A stretch of 64,000 bases of DNA from Bacillus sp. F19 (GCA_023823795.1 CP085711.1:124001-188000); one strand, 5' to 3'; shown: positions 47,718 to 57,237, counted from the first letter of the stretch. The notes: generated from the sequence alone by a model not told the origin. Made by a program: numbers and translations.

Positions 47718-48529
47718 ACCGCAGAAAGAGAACCGTCGTGTATTCCATCATTTCGCTCGCTTTATTGCTCGTGCCAATTATTCTCAGTGTATTGTTAAGC
47801 AACGATCAATTATCCACCCAATTAACGGAGAGAAACGAGCCCCCATCATGGGGAAACCCATTCGGTACGGATTGGCTCGGCCGAGATATGCTTACCCGGA
47901 CTATGAAAGGATTAGCGTTAAGCCTAGGGGTAGGCATGACTGCAGCTTCAATAAGCGTGCTCATAGCCGGAACGCTAGGCTTAATGGCAGCAACATTAGG
48001 ACAAACAGTGGATCGAATCATCACTTGGCTCGTTGATTTATTTCTTAGCATTCCGCATTTAGTCATGCTTATTCTAATCGCTTTCGTTTCAGGCGGAGGG
48101 GTGCGAGGCGTGATTATTGCCGTAGCGCTGACGCATTGGCCTAGTCTCACGCGAGTCATTCGGGCTGAAATTCTATATTTAAAGTCATGTGAATTCGTAA
48201 TGATCTCCAAACACATGGGCAGGTCGAAGTGGTGGATTGCCACCAGACACTTTCTACCGCACTTAATACCGCAATTTATCGTCGGTACGCTGCTTGCATT
48301 CCCTCATGCTATTTTGCACGAGGCTGCAATTACATTCTTGGGAATGGGGCTGTCGCCGCATCAACCCGCGATCGGTATTATTCTTTCGGAATCTATGAGA
48401 TATTTATCGACCGGCATGTGGTGGCTCGCTTTCTTCCCCGGGTTATGCTTGCTTATCGTCGTTCGAGCTTTCGACGTACTCGCGGAGAATCTTTATGCGC
48501 TGATCAATCCGAATCGTTCACAGGAGTAG
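47714..48529 (+). CDS. ABC transporter permease 2 (NikC/DppC type)
   Basis: 271 residues. GNPFGTDWLGRDMLTRTMKG is the DppC/NikC signature, and the EAA loop reads SKHMGRSKWWIATRHFLPHL. Pairs with permease 1 to form the channel. Confidence 0.9.
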   Translation: MNRRKRTVVYSIISLALLLVPIILSVLLSNDQLSTQLTERNEPPSWGNPFGTDWLGRDMLTRTMKGLALSLGVGMTAASISVLIAGTLGLMAATLGQTVDRIITWLVDLFLSIPHLVMLILIAFVSGGGVRGVIIAVALTHWPSLTRVIRAEILYLKSCEFVMISKHMGRSKWWIATRHFLPHLIPQFIVGTLLAFPHAILHEAAITFLGMGLSPHQPAIGIILSESMRYLSTGMWWLAFFPGLCLLIVVRAFDVLAENLYALINPNRSQE

Positions 48530-48541
48530 AGAGGAGGCATC

Positions 48542-49477
48542 ATGAGTTTGCCTTTGCTGGAAGTCAACAATGTATCCATTTCATTTATTCAATACGAGAC
48601 AGGTCTCAAACAGGTTAACGTGCCTGTAATTAAAAATCTTTCGTTATCTGTAAACCCTGGTGAGATCGTTGCAGTAGTCGGAGCCAGTGGTTCCGGGAAA
48701 AGCCTGCTTGCCCATGCGATTCTCGGAATTTTACCCAAGAACGCTAGAGTTACAGGTCAACTAACTTTTGACGGAGAACCGCTAACCTCCTCTCTAATTA
48801 AGAAGCTGAGAGGAAGAGAGGTGGCGTTAGTGCCGCAGTCGGTTCAGTTCCTAGACCCTCTTATGCGAGTAGGTCATCAAGTGAAGCAGGCGGTGCGCAC
48901 GGGAGATCCGGAAGAGGAGCAAATCAAGGCATTTCAGAGATACCGTTTAGGCCCTAAAACAGCTAGACGCTTTCCGCATCAGTTGTCCGGAGGAATGGCT
49001 AGGCGTGTCCTTGTTTCCATTGCAACAGTAAGCGGAGCAAGATTGCTCATTGCTGATGAGCCTACTCCCGGATTGGATGAGGCGGTAATACAAGAGACGC
49101 TTCTATCGTTCAAGGAGCTAGCTACGAGAGGATCGGCTATCATATTCATTACGCACGATCTGGAAGCGGCGCTGAAAATCGCTGATCGAGTAGCCGTGTT
49201 TTATTCCGGCACTACGGTGGAAGTAGCTCCTTCGACAGACTTTGAGGGAATGGGAGAGAATCTGCGTCACCCGTACACCCAGGCATTATGGAATGCATTG
49301 CCACAGAATCAGTTTTCCGTCCTGCAACAAAATTTCGGCGGAAAAGGGGAACCTCTCTCTATCAATGGTTGTATGTTTGCAGATAACTGTGGCAGTGCGA
49401 CATACGAGTGCAGTCAGATATTTCCGGAATTACGACCTTTACGCAATGGGATGGTGAGATGCTGTCATGCAACTTGA
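48542..49477 (+). CDS. ABC transporter ATP-binding protein 1 (NikD/DppD type)
   Basis: 311 residues. Walker A VGASGSGKS, Q-loop VPQSVQFLDP, a signature variant LSGGMARRVLVSIA and Walker B LLIADEPTPGLDE. The C-terminal region has the cysteine-containing oligopeptide-type extension (GCMFADNCGSATYEC). The normal LSGGQ/MxQR reads LSGGMARR here. The end overlaps the next start by 11 bases. Confidence 0.9.
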   Translation: MSLPLLEVNNVSISFIQYETGLKQVNVPVIKNLSLSVNPGEIVAVVGASGSGKSLLAHAILGILPKNARVTGQLTFDGEPLTSSLIKKLRGREVALVPQSVQFLDPLMRVGHQVKQAVRTGDPEEEQIKAFQRYRLGPKTARRFPHQLSGGMARRVLVSIATVSGARLLIADEPTPGLDEAVIQETLLSFKELATRGSAIIFITHDLEAALKIADRVAVFYSGTTVEVAPSTDFEGMGENLRHPYTQALWNALPQNQFSVLQQNFGGKGEPLSINGCMFADNCGSATYECSQIFPELRPLRNGMVRCCHAT

Positions 49478-50078
49478 GGCCAGAAACATAAGCAAGCGTT
49501 ACGGAAAAGATCAGTGGTTATTTCGTCATGCGACCGTTCAGGTTCACAGTGGTGAAGTGGTTGGAATGATAGGTCCAAGCGGTTGCGGCAAAACAACCTT
49601 CTGCCGCATCCTTGCAGGCTATGAAGCCGGGAAAGAAGGAGATGTTCTATTAAACGGACAAGCTTTGCCTAGTTCGGGCTATCGGCCGATTCAACTCATC
49701 TTTCAGCATCCTGAACGGGCAATAAATCCGCGTTGGAGAATCGAGCAGATCCTCAATGAGGGCTGGAATCCGGACGAAGAATTGCTTGAGTTATTAGGAA
49801 TCAGTCAACGCTGGTTCGGACGTTGGCCTTCCGAGCTTTCCGGAGGGGAATTGCAGCGAATTTGTATTGCGCGAGCGCTTGCTCCGCAAACCCGATTTTT
49901 TGTTGCGGACGAGATGACGACGATGTTAGACGCGATAACGCAAGCGCAGATATGGAAAACGGTGCTTGAGGTCGCTGAGAAACGTTCTATGGGATTGCTG
50001 ATCGTCAGTCACGACAGACATCTTATCCATCGAATTTGCACTAGAGTCGTTGATTTCACTCAATTTCTAACAAATTAA
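49467..50078 (+). CDS. ABC transporter ATP-binding protein 2 (NikE/DppF type)
   Basis: 203 residues. Walker A IGPSGCGKTT, signature LSGGELQRICIARAL, Walker B FFVADEMTTMLD, H-loop VSHDRH. It is short for a DppF-type protein and lacks the C-terminal oligopeptide domain, as many nickel-type NikE proteins do. Confidence 0.9.
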   Translation: MQLEARNISKRYGKDQWLFRHATVQVHSGEVVGMIGPSGCGKTTFCRILAGYEAGKEGDVLLNGQALPSSGYRPIQLIFQHPERAINPRWRIEQILNEGWNPDEELLELLGISQRWFGRWPSELSGGELQRICIARALAPQTRFFVADEMTTMLDAITQAQIWKTVLEVAEKRSMGLLIVSHDRHLIHRICTRVVDFTQFLTN

Positions 50079-50089
50079 GAGGTGATGAA

Positions 50090-50284
50090 ATGAGAAAATA
50101 TTGGAAGAGAATCGGAATGCTTCTTATCGCGTACCTTGTGCTCGCCGGACATTCATCTTGTGAAGATATAAAAACGCGTCCTGGACAAGAGAAAATTGAA
50201 GAAGGTACGCTGGATTCTGAAAAGATTCCTGCAGACGCTCAAAAACCATTTCAAAGTTACAAGGAGAAGGAGAGGGGGCAATAA
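50090..50284 (+). CDS. Small exported protein of unknown function
   Basis: 64 residues: MRKYWKRIGMLLIAYLVLAG forms a signal-like hydrophobic N-terminus, followed by HSSC and a charged tail. The Cys position recalls a lipobox but HSSC is a poor match. AGAGGTGATGAAATG gives a ribosome binding site. It lies between the importer and the ATPase with 1-11 base gaps. Family not recognised. Confidence 0.6.
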   Translation: MRKYWKRIGMLLIAYLVLAGHSSCEDIKTRPGQEKIEEGTLDSEKIPADAQKPFQSYKEKERGQ

Positions 50285-50285
50285 C

Positions 50286-50546
50286 GTGGATATTATAAAT
50301 AACGTGGATATTATGCTGCACGAAGGTAATCACGGTATTTTAACTCGTCATCATCATAATAAGAATAATCCCAGGGGCAATTACCGGCCATTAGGCGGGG
50401 GAAACGAGCCGGATGATGACGATTATAACGATTCCGATAAGAATGAAAGGAAAGATGGCAGCGAGGTCAGAAATAAAATCATCTCAGCCGTGATCGTGAT
50501 CGTCTCGTTGAGTTGTTATATAGTCTGGGAGTTTGGTCAGCTATGA
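50286..50546 (+). CDS. Small His/Asp-rich membrane protein
   Basis: 86 residues from GTG 50286, which has GGAGAAGGAGAGGGGG seven bases upstream. The longer frame from ATG 50196 overlaps the previous gene and has no such site. The N-terminal half is rich in metal ligands (HEGNHGILTRHHHNKNN, EPDDDDYND) and the C-terminal 22 residues form a membrane helix. Its stop overlaps the ATPase start (ATGA), implying coupled translation. It may bind a metal for the ATPase; function is inferred from composition and position. Confidence 0.65.
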   Translation: MDIINNVDIMLHEGNHGILTRHHHNKNNPRGNYRPLGGGNEPDDDDYNDSDKNERKDGSEVRNKIISAVIVIVSLSCYIVWEFGQL

Positions 50547-52450
50547 ACATGGAGCGAATTCGAAAAATTTATATTTGGTTTTTGCCGGTCGTGGTCGGGT
50601 TTGCATTGTTGCTTTCATATATTCCTAGCGTTGGAAACATAGCAGGATTTCCCCCAGCCTTCTATGCGATGCTGATGGGGGGCGGCATTATCGCGTACCG
50701 CGCTTTGTTGGCAATTCTGGACACGCGCACGATAACGGCCGGAACGCTGGTTGTAATCACGATGGCAGGCTGCGCTTATCTAGGATTTTACATAGCAGCG
50801 GCGCTTGTTGCACTTATGATGCTTATCGGCGAGCTACTGGAAGAAATTACTCTCTATAGAACGAGACAGTCTTTTGATGAATTGCTGGCGATGGTTCCTG
50901 ACGAAGCTACCGTGTGGAGAAATCATTCGTGGGAGCGAGTACCTACCGACATGCTGACGGAAGGCGACCGTGTACTCGTCAAAGCCGGGGAGCGCATCCC
51001 TGCAGACGGCGTTGTTGAAGCGGGAACCGCATCTGTGAACGAATCTGCCTTGACCGGAGAGCCTATGCCTCAAGATAAATATATAGGCAGCACAGTGTTC
51101 CAAGGAACGATCAACGAATTCGGGTCCATGGAGTTCACGGTTCAAAAGACGGGTGATCATACGACGATGGGGAAAATCATCACGTCAGTGCTTGAGGCGC
51201 AAGAAACGAAAGGCTCGATGCAACGGCTGGCAGACAGGTTTGCAGTATATTTCACGCCGTTAATTCTGGGTATTGCTTCGCTAGCTTGGCTAATAACGGG
51301 CGACCTGATCCGAACAATGACTGTGCTGGTTATCGCTTGCCCTTGTGCGCTCGTCTTAGCGACACCTACTGCAGTGGTCGCCAGCGTCGGAAACGTAGCG
51401 AAGCGAGGCGTGCTTGTGAAGGGAGGGCGTGCAATGGAGGCGCTGTCCAAAGTCACTATTGTTTGTTTCGACAAAACGGGCACGCTTACCGAGGGGAAGC
51501 CAAAGCTGAAGAAGATTGTGCCCTTCGGCAATTACACGGAAGCGGAGTTGCTTCGTTATGCGGAAGGGGCCGAGCGTTACTCGGAGCATCCGATCGGCCA
51601 TGCGATACTAGAGTCCGCCAGGGCCAATGGTTTCGTTTGCGCTGAGGAGCCGCTGGATTTCACTCAAGAAATAGGGGTAGGCGTAAGAGCGAAGATCGAG
51701 GACAAACTGGTTTGGGTAGGCAATGAAAGGCTGTTGAAGCATATCGACGGTATTTCGGAAGAAGCGAAACTCTTTCTGCAGGAACATAGAAGCGGGACCG
51801 CATTACTGGTTATTGCGGAGGGCGCCGCGATCGGGGGGCTTGTAGTTGGCGATACGGTAAGGGAAGGCGCCGTCAAAGCTCTTGAGGACATTCGCAGGCT
51901 CGGTGTTTCGAAGGTCGTTCTGTTAACCGGCGACAGCCATGGGGCGGCTGCGGAATTACAACGTGATTTGAAAATGGATGAAGTTCATGCGCGTCTCCTA
52001 CCTAACGATAAGCTTGCCGTAATAAAACGATATCAACGGGAAGGACATACGGTATCGATGGTCGGCGAGGGGATTAATGACGCTCCTGCGCTCATGGCTG
52101 CAGACGTTGGAATTGCGATGGGAGCGGCAGGGACGGACCTTGCGATCCAATCCTCGCAGGTTGCACTTATGGGCGATCGTTTAGAGAAACTGCCTGAGGT
52201 TATGCAAATCAGTCGTAGAACGATGTTTATCGTCCGACAAAATATTTGGATCTTTGCCGTAGCGTTTAATGTAGTCGGCATATTGCTTGCCGCAGCCGGC
52301 TTCATCGATCCGGTCGTCGGAGCAGCCATCCATAACGTTGCTTCTCTGTTCGTCGTCATCAACTCCGCCAGATTAATTCGATACGGCCCGAAAAATAATC
52401 CCCTGAACAAAGGTAAAACGTTACTTGGGAATAGAACAAATTATGTGTGA
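50543..52450 (+). CDS. P1B-type heavy-metal-translocating ATPase
   Basis: 635 residues from ATG 50543 (MNMERIRKIY). An upstream TTG at 50513 lies inside the preceding gene and is not preferred. Motifs: TGEP in the actuator domain, C266-P267-C268 metal-site helix, phosphorylated D310 in DKTGTLTEG, SEHPIGHAI. The hinge motif reads GEGINDAP instead of GDGINDAP (Glu 509). No N-terminal HMA domain, only one or two extra helices. The last helix has HNVASLFVVINSARL. It exports a soft or transition metal; the ion cannot be told from sequence alone. Last gene of the metal cluster. Confidence 0.9.
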   Translation: MNMERIRKIYIWFLPVVVGFALLLSYIPSVGNIAGFPPAFYAMLMGGGIIAYRALLAILDTRTITAGTLVVITMAGCAYLGFYIAAALVALMMLIGELLEEITLYRTRQSFDELLAMVPDEATVWRNHSWERVPTDMLTEGDRVLVKAGERIPADGVVEAGTASVNESALTGEPMPQDKYIGSTVFQGTINEFGSMEFTVQKTGDHTTMGKIITSVLEAQETKGSMQRLADRFAVYFTPLILGIASLAWLITGDLIRTMTVLVIACPCALVLATPTAVVASVGNVAKRGVLVKGGRAMEALSKVTIVCFDKTGTLTEGKPKLKKIVPFGNYTEAELLRYAEGAERYSEHPIGHAILESARANGFVCAEEPLDFTQEIGVGVRAKIEDKLVWVGNERLLKHIDGISEEAKLFLQEHRSGTALLVIAEGAAIGGLVVGDTVREGAVKALEDIRRLGVSKVVLLTGDSHGAAAELQRDLKMDEVHARLLPNDKLAVIKRYQREGHTVSMVGEGINDAPALMAADVGIAMGAAGTDLAIQSSQVALMGDRLEKLPEVMQISRRTMFIVRQNIWIFAVAFNVVGILLAAAGFIDPVVGAAIHNVASLFVVINSARLIRYGPKNNPLNKGKTLLGNRTNYV

Positions 52451-52596
52451 GAATAAAGTGAAACCCTTGAGGCATCGAAATACTAATGAATCAATGTCCA
52501 AGCCAGCATGTTCATGGAACATTATCTAAAAGGTTACAATTTGGAATGTTCCATTGATTATTACTTGCTAAAGCAAATCCCCAAGTTCAGACCGCG
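52451..52596. other. Gap with no recognised gene
   Basis: No ORF or hairpin of note between the ATPase and the DeoR remnant. Confidence 0.5.
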
Positions 52597-52883
52597 GAGG
52601 AGTTTTTCAAAGGATTTCATATCGATACATTTTTTATGAGTATCAGCGGCATTTCGTTGACGGAAGGACTAACGGATTACGGATTAGGTGAATACCAAGT
52701 AAAAATGAAGATGCTGGGGAATTCTCGAAATTGGTCTTAGCAGACAGCAGCAAATTTGATGTTGTATCCTTATTGAAGGTTTGCCAGTTTGATAGGATTG
52801 ACCGTATTATTTCCGATTCCAAGTTGTCGGAAAAAGTATTGCAGAAGTACGAAAAAGAAGGAATCGAGATCGTAAATAAATAG
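52597..52883 (+). pseudogene. DeoR-family sugar regulator, C-terminal fragment with frameshift
   Basis: The frame IDTFFMSISGISLTEGLTDY then GLGEYQVKMKML is the DeoR sensor-domain motif. After a shift near 52724 it continues KLVLADSSKFDVVSLLKVCQ and FDRIDRIISDSKLSE to TAG 52881. The N-terminal DNA-binding half is missing. Confidence 0.85.
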
Positions 52884-52903
52884 AAATGATATAATTTTAC
52901 GTT

Positions 52904-52938
52904 GAGGAAAAGTGAATGTTGGCTTTTCCTCTTTTTAT
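52904..52938 (+). terminator. Terminator of the DeoR remnant
   Basis: GAGGAAAAG and CTTTTCCTC form a perfect 9-bp stem followed by TTTTTATTT. Confidence 0.9.
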
Positions 52939-52995
52939 TTGGTTAAAAATGTGAAAATGTGATTATTTGTGTTAATTAACACTAAAATCAAAATA

Positions 52996-53146
52996 GGTGG
53001 AAACGGGTCAGTTCATGGTACTGTGTCTATTACTGCCTCTCTTGATTTGGCTGCGAAGGTTCCCATGGTATCGTAAAATGATGATCTCAATGTCTTGCCT
53101 TATTTTTGTTTTAGCATTTTATTGGTTGATTCAACGCCTGCAGTAA
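52996..53146 (+). pseudogene. HupE-like protein, C-terminal fragment
   Basis: GVETGQFMVLCLLLPLLIWL followed by RRFPWYRKMMIS to TAA 53144 matches the last 48 residues of the HupE-like proteins. It starts abruptly after unrelated AT-rich sequence, marking a recombination joint, and is followed by the usual hupE downstream repeat (53147-53280). Confidence 0.9.
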
Positions 53147-53308
53147 ACCATAGCCCAAAACATGAAAAGATTGCCAACCATATGGCCGGGAAGGCTCGAG
53201 AAGTGAAATCTTTTTATTTTGTCTATGTGGTTACCCTGCAAATTGAGCCATTCCTATGAGGGGATGCGTAATGCAAGTTTACAATGCGTTTGTTATTTTG
53301 AATATTCG

Positions 53309-53703
53309 TTAAATCCTGTCTACACAGGATTTAAATTTTGGATTATATAGCTATAACAATATATCAATATTACAAAATATTTACGTTGGATTTACACTCT
53401 GTTAAAATGTGTCACTTACTATTAAGCGGATAAGCAAATTTGATTCTGGAGGGGGTGGAAATCTTGTAGAAAGAGTTGTATAGGATCAATGCTTACGAAT
53501 TTAGCTCAAAAACTTTACGACGAGGGAGGGACAACAAGATTCGACGTTAACGGGGTTTCGCCTTCAAAACGCGAATTTTTCCAGCTAAGCGATCAAGTAA
53601 TAGAAAATCCTGATTTTCAACCCCTCTAAGGGACCCCTTAACGGGCTAAGCAAGACGACAAACGGCCATTTCATATTGAGTATTACAAAGAATAACAGGA
53701 GGT
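53309..53703 (+). promoter_or_regulatory. Pho-type leader repeat, copy F, upstream of MPE3
   Basis: Hairpin 53309-53334; ATTACA (53369), TTTACG (53380), TTTACA (53391) and TTAAAA (53402), all 11 bp apart. The longest LAQKLYDEGG ORF (46 residues, 53489-53629, ending ENPDFQPL) and AGGAGG (53698) follow. Confidence 0.62.
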
Positions 53704-53709
53704 TTAATT

Positions 53710-56700
53710 ATGCTATTTCTTAAAAGGTTAAAAATTCTAACACTAACGATGATAGCTATTCTAGTAGGCCTTAGTGCTGTGCCTTTTCAGGGAAAAAGCT
53801 ATGCAGAAGGGACAGAAAACACTACGGAAGAACCTATCTTCAGCTTCATGTCAATGTCGGACACGCACAGCGATACGGGTAAAACGGCTAAAGCTGTAAC
53901 GGATGCTAAAAATAATAATGCAAGTGCAATCGTTTTAGTCGGGGATATAACCAATCTCGGGGATAGCGGTGAATATGACGCCATAAAAAGGGCTATCGAT
54001 TCTGTAAAAGATCATCCGCCGGTGCATTATACAATGGGAAATCATGAATATGATTGGCAGTCGGATTATAATGTGGCGAAGAACAGATTTATACAAAAGG
54101 CAGGAATACCAGAAAATAAGGTGTATTACCACCGGGAAATACAAGGCTATGACTTCTTATTTTTAGGGTTTGATAGGAAACCGGCCAATATCGCGTATAT
54201 GTCCGACGAACAGTTAGCCTGGTTGGAAAGCAAGCTTGCTGAAAATGCTGAACCGGACAAGCCGATTTTTGTGTTCACGCATAATCCTATTTACCAGACC
54301 GTATCCAAGTCATTTTCGGATAATTATGGTCAAAATATGATACAGGAACAGAAGTTCAGAAATATCCTTGAAAAATATCCACAGGCTATTTTAACAACAG
54401 GACATCTTCACGACGATGTTAAGATACAAGGCAACATGTACACCAATAGATTTACTGCATTAAGAGATGGTGCCGTTTTAAATAGTCAAGCTATGATGTT
54501 TGATGTATATAAAGACAAGGTGCATATAAAGGGAAGGGATGTAACTACACAAAAAACCATATGGGAAGGTACTATGAGTCTGCACCCGAATACAACCGGC
54601 ATGTATGAAGCCGAGGATAGTGTATTCGCATATGCAACCTCTGGCGACGACATAAATCCGTCCGGCGGCAAGTATGTGAATATGAACAATGGAAAAGCAT
54701 ATATCGAGTCGCTCAAGGTTGACGGAGGAGCTTCTGGCGGCAATAAAATATTGAAAATAAGGTATGCTACCGATGCTGCCAATGCTACCGAGGGATTATA
54801 TGTAAATGGAGCCAGAGTACAGACGCTCAGCTTTCCGACTACCGGAAGCATGAGTTCGTATAACGAATTGGCGGTACCTGTTGAGCTGAATCCGGGTTCA
54901 AATAACAAGATCGTCATAAAAAGCGATGGCAACGCAGCGGGCGTGAACATAGATAAATTCCAAATTATAGATAGTGCCGATCCCAGCACGATGTGGGGAT
55001 TTAACGGCAATGGCAACGACAGTATCAAGAATGGGTTTAATGCAACCTTGCATGGAAGTGCTGCCTATGATACGACGGATAAAATGGAAGGTTCCGCTTC
55101 GCTCAACCTGAACGGTGCTGACGGTAATTATGCAAGTGCAGATCTTGTATCCACAAAAACAGACAATGTAACGCTAACAGCCTGGGTGAAGTGGAATGGC
55201 GCAGCTTCGAAATCGCAGCGGATCTTGTCCAATGGCGATGGCGATGACAACGGTTATTCTATTATGCTGGATCATGCCAATGGGGATAAGGTATCACTCG
55301 TGGTCAACGGTAAGCCGATTGCGAGATCGGAGACTGCTTTGACTGCAGGACAATGGACCAATATTACTGCGGCAAGAAGAAGCGGTACCTGGGAGCTTTA
55401 TATCAATGGCAACAGCGTACCAGTAACCAATAAGGAAGCAACTCCTGCCACACCTACAAAGGGAACGTATATCGGTGCAAACAGTCAAGGCAAACAAAGC
55501 TTCAATGGACGTATTGATGCAGTAAGGGTTTACAATCAAGCATTGTCTACCGATCAGATCATGGCAATGGCCAACGAGACTTCTAACGTTAAGTTACAAA
55601 GCATCGAAATAACTAAACTGCCAACAAAGTTGAATTACCTGTATGCAGATGCGCTTCTTTTAAATGGGCTGGTTGTGACAGGCACTTACAGCGATGGAAC
55701 AACAAAAGTGGAGAACGTAACGGGTGATCATATTACCGGCTTTGATAACGCCAATCTTAAAGCAGGATTGCCACTGACTGTGACTGTAGGTGGAAAGACA
55801 GCCAGCTTTAATGTAAATATTTTAGATGAATTGCCTGGTTCAGCATCGGTGCCAGGAAGGATAGAAGCTGCAAACTACAATAAGAAACAGGGTCTTGTAT
55901 TTAGATATCAAGGGACTAATGATGGCGGACCCGCATATCGAGTGAATTATATAGAAAAAGACGACTGGATGGAATATAACGTAGATGTGGCAAAATCGGG
56001 ATTCTATCAATTAGATTACAAGGTGGGAACAGCACCGGGTAAAACGGGAGAGGTTGAATTCGAGGTAGATGGAGTACCTCAAACGAGAACCTCATTCTCA
56101 ACCGGGGGTTGGGACAACTATGTTATTAAATCCGAAACGGTCGCACTGAGTGAAGGCTCACATAAAATAAGGCTGAATGTAACTCAACCTTTTTGGGTTT
56201 TTCGCTGGTTTGAATTGACAGAGGTTCAAGAAAAAAAATTGAACAGCATCACTGCGCCTGCTGACATAGACGCAGCCATCGGAACGGCGAAGACAGCGGA
56301 CGCCCTTGGACTGCCAAAGACAGTAGACTTGGTTACCGATTCAGGCAGCTTGAATGGGAAGGCCAAGGTGACATGGAATGTAGATGCTTCAGACTATGAT
56401 CCTACGGTAAAGACTGTACAGACCTTTACTGTAAATGGAACTGTAACTTTGCCAACTGGGGTGGCAAATCCCAATAACGTGCCTTTGACAACAAGCATTA
56501 GAGTAACTGCTAATAGGATCCCAGTGGGGACCGCCGCAGTTACCGCTTCATCGATTTACAATGCCAGTTTTACTCCCGACAAAGTGTTTGATGGCATAGG
56601 GCAAGCGGTTAATGGCGAATGGGCCTCCAAGGGAGAAAAGAATCCATGGATCCAGGTGAATTGGACGACGAATCAAACGTTCAACAAGATTATCTTCTAT

Positions 56701-56916
56701 GATCGGCCTAATTTAGTGGACTGGGCGACCGGCGGAACGCTTACCTTCAGCGACGGAAGCACTTTGACGGTTTCAGGAATCCCGAATGACGGGAGCGCTT
56801 ATTCTGTAACTTTCCCTGACAAGACGGTGACATGGGTCAAATTCCAGGTATCCGGTGGAAGCGGATCAAATGTCGGTTTGTCGGAAATGAAAATTTTAGC
56901 GCCGGTGGATAAGTAA
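53710..56916 (+). CDS. Secreted multidomain metallophosphoesterase, MPE3
   Basis: 1068 residues with a signal peptide (1-33) matching MPE1. Calcineurin-like ligands D51-x-H53, G78-D79, GNHE, THNP and GHLH. The domain series is the same as MPE2: CBM6/35-like, LamG, Big_3, CBM6-like, Big_4, discoidin-like. The LamG segment at about residues 497-545 (AASKSQRILSNGDGDDNGYS) differs clearly from MPE1 and MPE2 within otherwise near-identical sequence, indicating gene conversion or module exchange. TAA 56914 sits at the same position as in MPE2, and the frame continues beyond it. Probable role: extracellular phosphate-ester cleavage. Confidence 0.87.
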   Translation: MLFLKRLKILTLTMIAILVGLSAVPFQGKSYAEGTENTTEEPIFSFMSMSDTHSDTGKTAKAVTDAKNNNASAIVLVGDITNLGDSGEYDAIKRAIDSVKDHPPVHYTMGNHEYDWQSDYNVAKNRFIQKAGIPENKVYYHREIQGYDFLFLGFDRKPANIAYMSDEQLAWLESKLAENAEPDKPIFVFTHNPIYQTVSKSFSDNYGQNMIQEQKFRNILEKYPQAILTTGHLHDDVKIQGNMYTNRFTALRDGAVLNSQAMMFDVYKDKVHIKGRDVTTQKTIWEGTMSLHPNTTGMYEAEDSVFAYATSGDDINPSGGKYVNMNNGKAYIESLKVDGGASGGNKILKIRYATDAANATEGLYVNGARVQTLSFPTTGSMSSYNELAVPVELNPGSNNKIVIKSDGNAAGVNIDKFQIIDSADPSTMWGFNGNGNDSIKNGFNATLHGSAAYDTTDKMEGSASLNLNGADGNYASADLVSTKTDNVTLTAWVKWNGAASKSQRILSNGDGDDNGYSIMLDHANGDKVSLVVNGKPIARSETALTAGQWTNITAARRSGTWELYINGNSVPVTNKEATPATPTKGTYIGANSQGKQSFNGRIDAVRVYNQALSTDQIMAMANETSNVKLQSIEITKLPTKLNYLYADALLLNGLVVTGTYSDGTTKVENVTGDHITGFDNANLKAGLPLTVTVGGKTASFNVNILDELPGSASVPGRIEAANYNKKQGLVFRYQGTNDGGPAYRVNYIEKDDWMEYNVDVAKSGFYQLDYKVGTAPGKTGEVEFEVDGVPQTRTSFSTGGWDNYVIKSETVALSEGSHKIRLNVTQPFWVFRWFELTEVQEKKLNSITAPADIDAAIGTAKTADALGLPKTVDLVTDSGSLNGKAKVTWNVDASDYDPTVKTVQTFTVNGTVTLPTGVANPNNVPLTTSIRVTANRIPVGTAAVTASSIYNASFTPDKVFDGIGQAVNGEWASKGEKNPWIQVNWTTNQTFNKIIFYDRPNLVDWATGGTLTFSDGSTLTVSGIPNDGSAYSVTFPDKTVTWVKFQVSGGSGSNVGLSEMKILAPVDK

Positions 56917-57237
56917 GTTCCTGAGGTCGAGATGACCGTACTGGGAGACAACAGCATTTATAAAGATTCCGTGGATTTGACGTCTAAGTTTGCATTAACC
57001 GACAACCTGTCGGGGGTCGATAACAGCAAAACGACGATGACACTCGATTCGCATTTTTACAAAATCGGAATGACGATCCCGCTTCAATCTAAAGGGCTTT
57101 GTGAATGAATTGAATGCTCAAAGCGGGAAGCACATATCAGGTGCGGCAAAATATTTGCTACGGGACGCTCAATATTTAGACGCTCAATATTCATTGACAC
57201 AATTACGATTCGCTCAAGGGATTAGATTTAAACTTTG
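56917..57237 (+). pseudogene. Broken C-terminal extension of MPE3 with partial FIMAH
   Basis: In frame after TAA 56914 the sequence reads VPEVEMTVLGDNSIYKDSVD and KFALTDNLSGVDNSKTTMTL up to TGA near 57105. A deletion near 57087 then joins it to the end of FIMAH (KGFVNELNAQSGKHIS, YLLRDAQYL) in another frame. Less complete than the MPE2 tail. Confidence 0.8.

Noticed and set aside
50196-50285. ATG start for the His-rich protein 90 bases upstream
   Set aside because: It overlaps the preceding gene in another frame and has no ribosome binding site, while GTG 50286 has a strong one.
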